Shown piece after piece: positions 1 through 6,718 of a DNA stretch of 23,140 nt. A program made the position numbers and the translations under genes. The number at the start of each line of letters is the position of its first letter. Position 1 is the stretch's first letter. Source of the stretch: Syntrophales bacterium (lineage in GTDB: Bacteria; Desulfobacterota; Syntrophia; Syntrophales; UBA5619); NCBI GenBank assembly GCA_023229765.1, contig JALNYO010000048.1:1-23140 (forward strand). The letters run 5' to 3'. Under the pieces are notes generated by a model. The model ran no database searches and was not told where the DNA came from. It saw only the letters and a program-made list of their open reading frames with translations.

Positions 1-66
1 GCTTAATGTTCATAATCTATAAGTTCCCGAAAAGACCAGATTCCCGTTTTCACGGGAATGACAATT
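1..66. repeat. Partial dispersed repeat, copy A (MITE-like family)
   Basis: The window opens inside a repeat shared with 6499-6651 and 20259-20384. The shared pieces are GCTTAATGTTCATA at 1-14, then a CCAGATTCCCG...CGGGAATGACAA module at 35-64, whose arms can pair. This copy lacks the terminal GGTAATTGCAAAAC seen in the other two, so it is truncated, diverged or cut by the window edge. No coding potential was seen here. Confidence 0.6.
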
Positions 67-181
67 AACAACATTTCGGGAGAAATTCAAAGATCTCAGG
101 TGATAGTCTTTCTCCCGGTCACAACGTAGGAAACAATTTTTCATCTGAAAATCCCACCCTTCAGCTCATTGAATTCAACTT

Positions 182-226
182 CCCTCCCCTTGAAGGGGAG
201 GGTAAGGGTGGGGATGGGGTCGCCCT
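182..226. repeat. G/C-skewed REP-like palindrome CCCTCCCCTT/AAGGGGAGGG
   Basis: A perfect 10-bp inverted repeat (CCCTCCCCTT, central G, AAGGGGAGGG) at 182-202 is followed by a G-rich tail (GGTAAGGGTGGGGATGGGG). Similar palindromes lie at 4558-4581 and 17113-17139. Such elements are common intergenic repeats in deltaproteobacteria. It lies downstream of the nrfD-like gene on the minus strand. The whole stretch 1-274 holds no gene, only this repeat, copy A and the hairpin at 247-262. Confidence 0.6.
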
Positions 227-246
227 GCAATTTCCATCCCCCTTTG

Positions 247-262
247 TGACGACAGGCCGTCA
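247..262 (-). promoter_or_regulatory. Hairpin just after the nrfD-like stop codon
   Basis: TGACGACAGGCCGTCA forms a short stem with one mismatch, about 13 nt past the stop of the nrfD-like gene. A sister copy with a perfect stem (TGACGGCAGGCCGTCA) lies at 20393-20408 past the TauE/SafE gene, also on the minus strand. There is no U-tract, so a 3'-end stabilising or processing hairpin is likelier than a classic intrinsic terminator. Confidence 0.4.
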
Positions 263-274
263 TGAAAGTTTCTC

Positions 275-1474
275 TTATGTATGCGCGTCCGCGTCGTCGG
301 AAACGGGAAGCAGCTCCAAATTTTTCAGCCCCATGATGAAAATCAGCCCCATCAGCGCAAAGATCCCGACAGAAACCATCATTTCCACCGGGGAGGGGAA
401 AAATGTCCCCGCCATTCCCCAGGTGCCTTCGATATGGCCCGGATAAAGCGGCAGCGGCTGGGCGGTCCCCGGCACCACCAGGGCAAAACGCTCGCCGAAG
501 ATGCCGACGACAACGAAAAACGCGGCAGTGAGAACCCATTTCAGAGACTTGCGCGTGCGGGGATTTATTAAAATAATCATGGGGATCACATAGGCGCAGA
601 CGATTTGCAGCCCCCAGAATATCCAGGCAAACGGCCCCGTCAAAAGCCAGATCACCGCGTCGCGGTGCGGCGGGTAAAAATGGGTCAGCTTGTCAATAAA
701 AACCAGCAGCGTCAAAAAGGCGATCAAGGCCAAAAGCAGCCGGCTCAACTGAAAAATGATATCCTGATCGAACTTCCGCCCGGTAAACTTGAAGACAAAA
801 TATATTGCCAGGATGAGGAGCGCCAGACCGGAGACCATCGCCGCCGACAGAAACTCCAAGGGCTTGATCGGGGAGTAGAAGATGGGGCGGGTCGCAATGA
901 AGCCGAAAATCGCCCCTGTGCCCATGTGCACCAGCGACGCCCAGCTTACCGCGACAATCCCCATGATTTTTGTGACTTTCTTGTTCTCGGCAAAGATAAA
1001 GCTCAGGTAGATGAGGCTGATCAGGAAATAGCCGCCATAGAGAATCCCGTTGATCGCGAACATCGAACGCATGTTGTTCATCACGAAAAACGCGAAAAGA
1101 CGCCAGCTCTTCTCCGGCCTGCCCAGGTCGAGGACGATGCCGAGCATCGCACCGAGGATCAAGACCAGCGCCATAAAGACCGCAAGCCTCGCGATCGGCC
1201 GGTACTGCTCTTTTCCGAAGACATAGGTCAAAGAAGAGAGGATAAGGGAGCCGGCGCTCAGACCGATCAGATAAATCGCGAGGATGATCGGCATCCCCCA
1301 GGGTACGACGCTGGAGGAGCCAAGCGTGTTATGCCCCACTATGTACATGATAAAGAACCCGGCAACCCCGACCAAGCACAGGGCGATCAGCGCCCATTGC
1401 AGTATCGCAAAGTTACTTGACCGGCCTTCCATTTTGCTGAATGTTAATTTATGCACATTAGACTCCGTTTTCAT
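275..1474 (-). CDS. NrfD/PsrC-family membrane quinone-interacting subunit
   Basis: A 399-residue polytopic protein with roughly ten hydrophobic segments between residues 25 and 385, matching the NrfD/PsrC/HybB family that anchors iron-sulfur molybdoenzyme complexes in the cytoplasmic membrane and exchanges electrons (and often protons) with menaquinone. It binds no heme in known members. The start is chosen at 1474: the Shine-Dalgarno GAGG overlaps the stop codon of the upstream ferredoxin gene, which ends 11 nt before it. That coupling and the gene order (catalytic, Fe-S, membrane subunit) are typical of psr, nrf and qrc-type operons. Family assignment is secure. Direction of electron flow (quinone reduction or quinol oxidation) cannot be read from the sequence. 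Confidence 0.88.
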   Translation of the reverse strand: MKTESNVHKLTFSKMEGRSSNFAILQWALIALCLVGVAGFFIMYIVGHNTLGSSSVVPWGMPIILAIYLIGLSAGSLILSSLTYVFGKEQYRPIARLAVFMALVLILGAMLGIVLDLGRPEKSWRLFAFFVMNNMRSMFAINGILYGGYFLISLIYLSFIFAENKKVTKIMGIVAVSWASLVHMGTGAIFGFIATRPIFYSPIKPLEFLSAAMVSGLALLILAIYFVFKFTGRKFDQDIIFQLSRLLLALIAFLTLLVFIDKLTHFYPPHRDAVIWLLTGPFAWIFWGLQIVCAYVIPMIILINPRTRKSLKWVLTAAFFVVVGIFGERFALVVPGTAQPLPLYPGHIEGTWGMAGTFFPSPVEMMVSVGIFALMGLIFIMGLKNLELLPVSDDADAHT

Positions 1475-1485
1475 CGGAAACTACC

Positions 1486-2172
1486 TCATTTAGGTAAATA
1501 ATAGACTTTGGGGTGCGTGGAGAGCTCTTCCCGGAGCTGGAAGCTGTCCCGCGACGCCAGCGTTCGGGACACATTGCTTTTCGGATCGTCCAGATCGCCG
1601 AAAATCCTCGCTCCGGAGGGACAGGCCTCGACGCAGGCGGGAACGACCTCCGTGCCGATCTTCTTCCCCTCTTTCAGACCCTGATCGATGCGGTGGAAAC
1701 AGAAGGTGCACTTCTCAACCACGCCGTGGGTTCTGGTCGGAAACGGCCAGGGGCCCCATGACTTGCGATCGGGCGGAAGGTCGTGACGGGAGTACTCCTT
1801 TTCTTCCTGCTCCTTGCCGTTGAAGTTCCGGGCCCCGTAAGGACAGGCGACGATGCAGTACTTGCAGCCTATGCATCTTCTGAAATCCTGCACGATGATT
1901 CCGTCCGCCCTTCGATACGTGGCCTCCGCAGGACATACCGTCACGCAGGGGGCCTTATCGCAATGCATGCAGGGCATCGGGATCAGTTCCGTTTTTACCG
2001 AGGGGTACCTGCCGCTGGTCGCGGCGATCATCTTGTTCCAGAAGAAATCCCTGCGCTCCTTCTGCTCCTCGGGCGAGCCATGCGGGACATTGTTTTCCGC
2101 CTTGCAGGCGACCGTGCACGCCTGACAGCCGACACACTTGTCCAGATCAATTACCATTCCCCACCGTGGCAT
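1486..2172 (-). CDS. Four-cluster 4Fe-4S ferredoxin subunit (PsrB/DmsB/NrfC type)
   Basis: A 228-residue electron-transfer subunit linking the catalytic protein to the membrane subunit. Four cysteine sets are visible: C13-C16-C19-C23, C68-C71-C76-C80, C100-C103-C106-C110 and C155-C158-C180-C184, the ferredoxin arrangement of DmsB/PsrB/NrfC proteins, and all sixteen cysteines are present. The N-terminus (MPRWGMVIDLDKCVGCQAC) has no signal peptide, as expected for a subunit exported with a Tat partner. Shine-Dalgarno AAGGAG lies 8-9 nt before the ATG. It sits 16 nt after the stop of the catalytic subunit gene and 11 nt before the nrfD-like gene, so the three are almost certainly co-transcribed. 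The substrate-specific name is unknown. Confidence 0.9.
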   Translation of the reverse strand: MPRWGMVIDLDKCVGCQACTVACKAENNVPHGSPEEQKERRDFFWNKMIAATSGRYPSVKTELIPMPCMHCDKAPCVTVCPAEATYRRADGIIVQDFRRCIGCKYCIVACPYGARNFNGKEQEEKEYSRHDLPPDRKSWGPWPFPTRTHGVVEKCTFCFHRIDQGLKEGKKIGTEVVPACVEACPSGARIFGDLDDPKSNVSRTLASRDSFQLREELSTHPKVYYLPK

Positions 2173-2188
2173 ACTTTCAGCTCCTTAT

Positions 2189-4525
2189 CTAAGCCTTGTA
2201 AACCTTGACCCTCGTGTTGAAGAAGGCGGACTGGCCGCTCAAAGAGTCATAATCCAACCCTGTTATTTCATTGGGATTAACGCCAATGCCCGTCTGCCAT
2301 TTGCCGTAGGACCAGTGGCCCTGGCCGGTCGCCATCGCCACCACCTCCGGATGGATTCCCTCGGAAAACTTGACCTTTGCCCGGATTTTGCCGGAGGCGG
2401 ACTCCACCCAGACAAAGCCGCCGTTTTTAAGCCCCAGCTTCTTTGCGGTGTCCGTGTTCATCTCGGCGAAAACCTGCCAGCCCACCCCGCACATCGGCAG
2501 AAACGCCTCCTGCGCCCACGGGTAATTCTGGCTGCCGTTTTCGACGACCATCAAGGGCTGGTAGGGGAGCAGCACGAGGGGAAAGGCGGATGCCTCTCCG
2601 AGGAACTTCGGCGCCCCGTAATGGGGCAGGAAGCTCAAGTCGCCCGCCGCCGCCAGTTTCTTCGCGGCAAAAAGCGCCTTCATATTCCCCGAATAAAACT
2701 CGAATTTCTTGGAAGGGGTGGCGAACAGCCGCTCATATTTGCGATACTCGTAATCATTCCCGATCCATACCCCCGTCTCGACAAACTCTTTCCAGGACAG
2801 AAGCGACGCGGTGCGGTATTTTACAAACCCCTCGGCGTTGTCGCCGAGGCCGGCAAATGCATTTGCGACAGCGCCACCGGTCTTTTTGGCGATTTCAAAA
2901 ATTACCTCAGGAATCGGCCTGTTCTTTCCCCGCAGGGGGACAACGGGCTGCTTGAGTTTCAGCTCCGCAAAGCCGGAACCGGGAGGCGAAAAATCATACG
3001 CCCACTCTTCAAGATAGGTCGTGGCAGGCAGAATGATGTCGGCATCGAACGCCATTTCGCTTACGAACGGGGCTATATGAACGTAAAACGGGATTTTTCT
3101 GAGTGCTTCGTCCCATTTTTCCATCCCTGGGGAAAGCATGTTGAAGTTGCTGTTGAAGCCTATCGCCATCTCCACCGGGTACGGTTCGCCCTTGAGCAGC
3201 GACTCCGGAATCTGATTCGTAACCACCTCGGCCAGGGGATACTTTGCGGTTTTTCGCAAATCCAGGGCCGGCTGGCTTTTGCCCTTCTTCGCGATTCCAT
3301 CCTCGGCGATCCCGGGCATCGGCGAGAATTTGACGCCTTCCTGGTAGATAACGCCGCCCGGGACATCAATGCTCCCGACCAAGGCGTTCAGACAGGCAAT
3401 CGCGTAGGCGGTGTACGAACCGTTCGTCCAGTCAACCGCTTCCCTGCCGCCGATGGCGATTGCCGGCCTTGTCCCGGCGAACTCTCTTGCCATTTTGCGT
3501 ATGTCGTCTGCGTCAACACCGGTAATTTTTGCAACCTCCTCCGGGCTGTACTCGTCGAGCGCCAGTTTTTTGTAGGCGTCAAACCCCGCCGTCCAGCGGC
3601 TCACAAAAGCGCTGTCGTAGAGATTTTCCCGAATGATAACATGAGCCAAGGCCATCGCCAAGGCGGCGTCCGTGCCAGGATTGATCGGCGCCCACAAATC
3701 GGATTTAGCCGCGGTCAGCGAATAGCGGGGATTGATAACGACGATTCTGGTGCGGTTCGGCTTCTCCCTGCGCATCTTTCCCCATTTGCGGAGCAGCCGG
3801 GCCAGCGGCCGGGACGACTCCAGGATGTCCGCTCCGAATGCGAGGATGTAGTTTGTGTTGTCAAGGTCGTAGGCTACATCGCCGTAACGGCCGTCAGCCA
3901 TCCAGTTGCCCGCCTTGAGCGTCTCCGCCTCGAGCGCGTCCCCGGAAACTAGATTGGGCGTTCCGTAGGCCTCCGCAAAGCGGGCGATCATATCCTCGCT
4001 GCTTCTCGTGTTAAGACCACTGAACAGCAGGAGCTTGTGCGGCTCCTCCTTCTGCCGGATCGCCTGGAGGCGTCTGGCAATTTCATCGAGGGCCTCCTCC
4101 CAGGAAACGGGCTGCCATTTCGGATCAACCCCCTTTCCCTTCTGGGCGTTTGTCCTCTTCAACGGAAAATTCACCCGCCCCTGATCGTAGAGCACCTGCA
4201 GCCCCACGTAGGCGCGGGGGCACACCTTACCCTCCGAAACGCGGGAAAGCGGATTGCCGGTGATCTTGACCGCCTTGCCACCCGCCACCCGCACCTTGAT
4301 TGCGCAGCGGGCGGGACAGTTGATGCAGGAGGTGTTGATCCATTTTTCGTCAAGCGGCGCGGCAGCGCCCGGAGGGACAGGATCAGAGGAGTGGGTAATG
4401 GCGGGTCCCAGTATCTGACCGGCCCCGATGGCGACGCCGGTCAAAGCCGACAGCTTGATGAAGGTTCTTCTGTTAAATTTTAATCCGCCTGGCTTTTTCT
4501 GACTGACAGCATCTTCGCTTTTCAT
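2189..4525 (-). CDS. Tat-exported molybdopterin oxidoreductase family catalytic subunit (PsrA/QrcB-like)
   Basis: A 778-residue member of the DMSO-reductase/complex iron-sulfur molybdoenzyme family. The start at 4525 is preferred over an in-frame ATG at 4654 because it has a GAGGAA Shine-Dalgarno and places a twin-arginine signal (NRRTFIK, R19-R20) close to the N-terminus; the longer version would translate a repeat-bearing spacer. C67-C70-C74 and C102 form the N-terminal 4Fe-4S site (SCINCPARC...VCPRA). A C-terminal dinucleotide-binding domain follows (about residues 650-778). Where PsrA/PhsA relatives carry the molybdenum-ligating cysteine (SHxxxC), this protein reads SGDALE, with Glu199 at my aligned position. 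The substrate could be a sulfur, arsenic or other oxyanion, or there may be no Mo site, as reported for QrcB. It is followed by its Fe-S and membrane subunits, and etfBA lies upstream. Confidence 0.85.
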   Translation of the reverse strand: MKSEDAVSQKKPGGLKFNRRTFIKLSALTGVAIGAGQILGPAITHSSDPVPPGAAAPLDEKWINTSCINCPARCAIKVRVAGGKAVKITGNPLSRVSEGKVCPRAYVGLQVLYDQGRVNFPLKRTNAQKGKGVDPKWQPVSWEEALDEIARRLQAIRQKEEPHKLLLFSGLNTRSSEDMIARFAEAYGTPNLVSGDALEAETLKAGNWMADGRYGDVAYDLDNTNYILAFGADILESSRPLARLLRKWGKMRREKPNRTRIVVINPRYSLTAAKSDLWAPINPGTDAALAMALAHVIIRENLYDSAFVSRWTAGFDAYKKLALDEYSPEEVAKITGVDADDIRKMAREFAGTRPAIAIGGREAVDWTNGSYTAYAIACLNALVGSIDVPGGVIYQEGVKFSPMPGIAEDGIAKKGKSQPALDLRKTAKYPLAEVVTNQIPESLLKGEPYPVEMAIGFNSNFNMLSPGMEKWDEALRKIPFYVHIAPFVSEMAFDADIILPATTYLEEWAYDFSPPGSGFAELKLKQPVVPLRGKNRPIPEVIFEIAKKTGGAVANAFAGLGDNAEGFVKYRTASLLSWKEFVETGVWIGNDYEYRKYERLFATPSKKFEFYSGNMKALFAAKKLAAAGDLSFLPHYGAPKFLGEASAFPLVLLPYQPLMVVENGSQNYPWAQEAFLPMCGVGWQVFAEMNTDTAKKLGLKNGGFVWVESASGKIRAKVKFSEGIHPEVVAMATGQGHWSYGKWQTGIGVNPNEITGLDYDSLSGQSAFFNTRVKVYKA

Positions 4526-4557
4526 TTGATATTCCTCGGAAATCCCAGGATTATAAA

Positions 4558-4581
4558 CCCTCCCCCGTTGGGGTGGCGGGG
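4558..4581. repeat. REP-like CCCTCCCC...GGGG palindrome, diverged copy
   Basis: CCCTCCCCCGTTGGGGTGGCGGGG lies in the 121-bp spacer between etfA and the molybdopterin-family gene. It resembles the palindrome at 182-202 but the pairing is imperfect. The transcript of the minus-strand operon would carry this hairpin, so it could tune expression between etfA and the downstream complex. The tuning role is inference. Confidence 0.4.
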
Positions 4582-4646
4582 CAAGAGGCAATATTTGTAA
4601 ACGGTGCGGAAAACATGAGCTTTTCATGTCATCCGCACCAGGCAGG

Positions 4647-5624
4647 TTACGCAAGCAGTTCCTTGCACGCCTTCGTCAGTTCCGGCACTACCTTGAAGAG
4701 GTCATCGACGATGCCGTAGTCGGCGCGGGCAAAGATCGGCGCCTCGGCATCCTTGTTGATCGCCACAATGACCTTGGAGGAGCCCATTCCGGCCAGATGC
4801 TGGATCGCCCCGGAAATGCCGCAGGCGACATAAAGATTCGGGGAGACGATCTTGCCGGTCTGGCCTACCTGATCGGTCTGCGGTCTCCAGCCGGCGTCCA
4901 CCGCCGCGCGGGAGGCCCCGACCGTGGCGCCGAGAACAGCCGCCAGTTCCTCAATAATTACGTAATTCTCCGGGCCCTTCATCCCGCGGCCGCCGGAGAC
5001 GATGATGGTTGCCTCCGTCAGATCCACCTTGCCGCTCGCATCCTTCTGCACCTCCAGCACCTTGGTTTTTTGTTTTGCTGCATCCAGGGCCGGGTCAAAT
5101 TTCACGATCTCCCCGGCCTTCGGATTCTCGACGGCGGGAAAAACGTTCGGCCGGAGAGTGGCCATCTGCGGAAAAGAAGAAATCGCTACCTCGCCGAAGC
5201 ACTTGCCGGCGTACATCGGCCTCGTCAAAAGCAGCTTGCCGTCCACGATCTTCGCGCCAACGCAGTCCGTCCCCATGCCGGTGGCGAGTTTTCCTACCAG
5301 ACGCGCGGAGAGGTCCCTTCCCTGGGTCGAAGCGCCGAGAAGCAGGATCGACGGATCGTTTTCCTTGACAATCTTCGCCACCGCCGCCGAATGGGCGTCG
5401 GTCGTGTAGGGCTCGAGCTCGGGCGCATCCGCCACAAAAACCTTGTCAACCCCATACTTAGCCAACTGTCCGGCGATCCCCTCGATCCCCGAGCCGCAGA
5501 GAACCGCACCTACCTCTTCTCCCAGCTCGTCCGCCAGCTTCCTTGCCGTGCTGGCCAATTCAAAGCTGATCTTGCGGAGGGCGCCGTCCCTCTGCTCTGC
5601 AACAATCCATACCCCTTTTGCCAT
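4647..5624 (-). CDS. etfA: Electron transfer flavoprotein alpha subunit
   Basis: A 325-residue EtfA that holds the FAD passing electrons between acyl-CoA-type dehydrogenases and a membrane acceptor. The C-terminal FAD domain is diagnostic: GGRGMKGPENY, then PQTDQVGQTGKIVSP from residue 248 and CGISGAIQHL at 268-277. The N-terminal domain (MAKGVWIVAEQ...) matches the usual EtfA start. The ATG at 5624 is chosen over one at 5639 because GGAGG lies 7 nt before it. It starts 27 nt after the etfB stop, so the pair is translated from one message. It is followed after a 121-bp spacer by the Mo-family complex genes, an uncommon neighbourhood that suggests this Etf hands electrons to, or takes them from, that complex. 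Whether it is bifurcating cannot be decided by eye. Confidence 0.95.
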   Translation of the reverse strand: MAKGVWIVAEQRDGALRKISFELASTARKLADELGEEVGAVLCGSGIEGIAGQLAKYGVDKVFVADAPELEPYTTDAHSAAVAKIVKENDPSILLLGASTQGRDLSARLVGKLATGMGTDCVGAKIVDGKLLLTRPMYAGKCFGEVAISSFPQMATLRPNVFPAVENPKAGEIVKFDPALDAAKQKTKVLEVQKDASGKVDLTEATIIVSGGRGMKGPENYVIIEELAAVLGATVGASRAAVDAGWRPQTDQVGQTGKIVSPNLYVACGISGAIQHLAGMGSSKVIVAINKDAEAPIFARADYGIVDDLFKVVPELTKACKELLA

Positions 5625-5651
5625 ATTTCTATCCTCCATTTATTAGGAAAA

Positions 5652-6422
5652 TTAAATAACCTTCGCCTCTTCCCGAAGCAGTCGGGCCAGTTCCTTTGCC
5701 TTCGCCGCCGGGTCGTCCCCGCAGACTATCTTCCCCGCGGCGCGCGCCGGAGGAGGCACAAATTTGACAACCTTCGCGTTTGCCGAAGGCGTTACACCCA
5801 GGGCGGCGGCATCTTTCACGTCAACCGGCTTCTTTTTCGCCTTCATGATCCCGGGAAGCGAGGCATAGCGCGGTTCGTTGAGCCCCTTCTGGGCGGTAAC
5901 AAGACAGGGGAGTTTTGCTTCGATCAGCAACTGTGCCCCTTCAATCGGTCGGATAACCTTGATGGCCCCGTCGGCATAATCAAGTTTTGTAATAATCGAA
6001 ACCTGCGGAATATCAAGGAGATCCGCCAGAATCGCGCCCACCTGCCCCTGGTCGCCGTCAATCGCCCGCTGTCCGCAGAAGATGATGTCCGGATTAAGCG
6101 CCTTGAGCGCCGCCGCCAGCGCGGAGGCCGTCGTATAGGCATCCGCCCCGTCAAAAGCCGGGTCGGAGATATGAATCCCCTTGTCCGCGCCCATCGCGAG
6201 GGCTGTGCGGATCGTTTCCATTACCCGCGCCGGACCTAAGGAGATTACGGTAACTTCGCCGCCGTTTTTCTCCTTCAGACGGAGGGCCTCTTCCACCCCG
6301 TATTCGTCATAGGGGTTCATGACCCATTTGATGCCGCCCTCCTCAATGCCTGAACCGTCGGCCTTTACCCTGATCTGCGCTTCCGTATCCGGAACCTGTT
6401 TTACACATGCAACAATATTCAC
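5652..6422 (-). CDS. etfB: Electron transfer flavoprotein beta subunit (GTG start)
   Basis: A 256-residue EtfB starting with VNIVACVKQVPDTEAQIRV, the standard family N-terminus. The start is a GTG at 6422 preceded by AAGGAGGAG at 5 nt spacing. The frame stays open upstream to 6524, but those codons come from the MITE-like repeat (6499-6651) and a spacer and should not be annotated as protein. Family marks include GPARVMETIRTALAMGAD (adenine nucleotide region), CGQRAIDGDQGQVG, and the EtfB signature LNEPRYASLPGIMKAKKKP near residues 180-200. It binds AMP or, in bifurcating forms, a second FAD, and forms the heterodimer with EtfA encoded directly downstream. Confidence 0.95.
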   Translation of the reverse strand: MNIVACVKQVPDTEAQIRVKADGSGIEEGGIKWVMNPYDEYGVEEALRLKEKNGGEVTVISLGPARVMETIRTALAMGADKGIHISDPAFDGADAYTTASALAAALKALNPDIIFCGQRAIDGDQGQVGAILADLLDIPQVSIITKLDYADGAIKVIRPIEGAQLLIEAKLPCLVTAQKGLNEPRYASLPGIMKAKKKPVDVKDAAALGVTPSANAKVVKFVPPPARAAGKIVCGDDPAAKAKELARLLREEAKVI

Positions 6423-6498
6423 ATTCTCCTCCTTTTCGTGATGCGCCGGGACAGTCGCTGTCGCTCTTGCGCATCCGCTAAAAAATTTGTTGCTACCC

Positions 6499-6651
6499 GA
6501 GGTAATTGCAAAACCATTTGTCATTCCCGAAAGCGAAGCTTAATGTTCATAATGCCTCTATCGGGAATATGGTTTTTCAAGCCGTTAGAACCAGATTCCC
6601 GCTCAGAATCGTTGCGGGAATGACAAGAATGGGGAGTTTTGCAATTACCTC
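6499..6651. mobile_element. MITE-like element, copy B, with perfect 16-bp terminal inverted repeats
   Basis: The element starts GAGGTAATTGCAAAAC (6499-6514) and ends with its exact reverse complement GTTTTGCAATTACCTC (6636-6651). It is 153 bp, non-coding, and flanked on both sides by ACCC, a possible 4-bp target duplication. Internal modules ATTCCCG/CGGGAAT form nested stems (6523-6575 and 6595-6622). It is shared with copy C at 20259-20384, where the same ACCC flanks are found. Relative to C it has a 21-nt insertion at 6531-6551. It lies between acs and etfB, both minus strand, and could form a large RNA hairpin that attenuates read-through. It encodes no transposase, so it would be mobilised in trans, if at all. 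Confidence 0.75.
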
Positions 6652-6718
6652 ACCCTTTAATTTATTTTACATTCAAACACAATCGATTTGCATCCTGCCC
6701 GTTTCACCCTCAACACCT

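Noticed and set aside
2138..3952. Long open frame on the plus strand (604 codons) opposite the molybdopterin-family gene
   Set aside because: It is antisense to a gene with clear motifs, has no recognisable domain, is rich in Arg/His/Pro as expected from a GC-biased shadow frame, and has no ribosome site.
4526..4654. Extended start of the molybdopterin-family subunit at 4654
   Set aside because: The extension encodes spacer and repeat sequence and would bury the Tat signal 60 residues in. The ATG at 4525 has a good ribosome site.
6423..6524. N-terminal extension of EtfB starting at 6524
   Set aside because: The extra codons come from the MITE-like repeat. The GTG at 6422 has an excellent Shine-Dalgarno and gives the canonical EtfB N-terminus.
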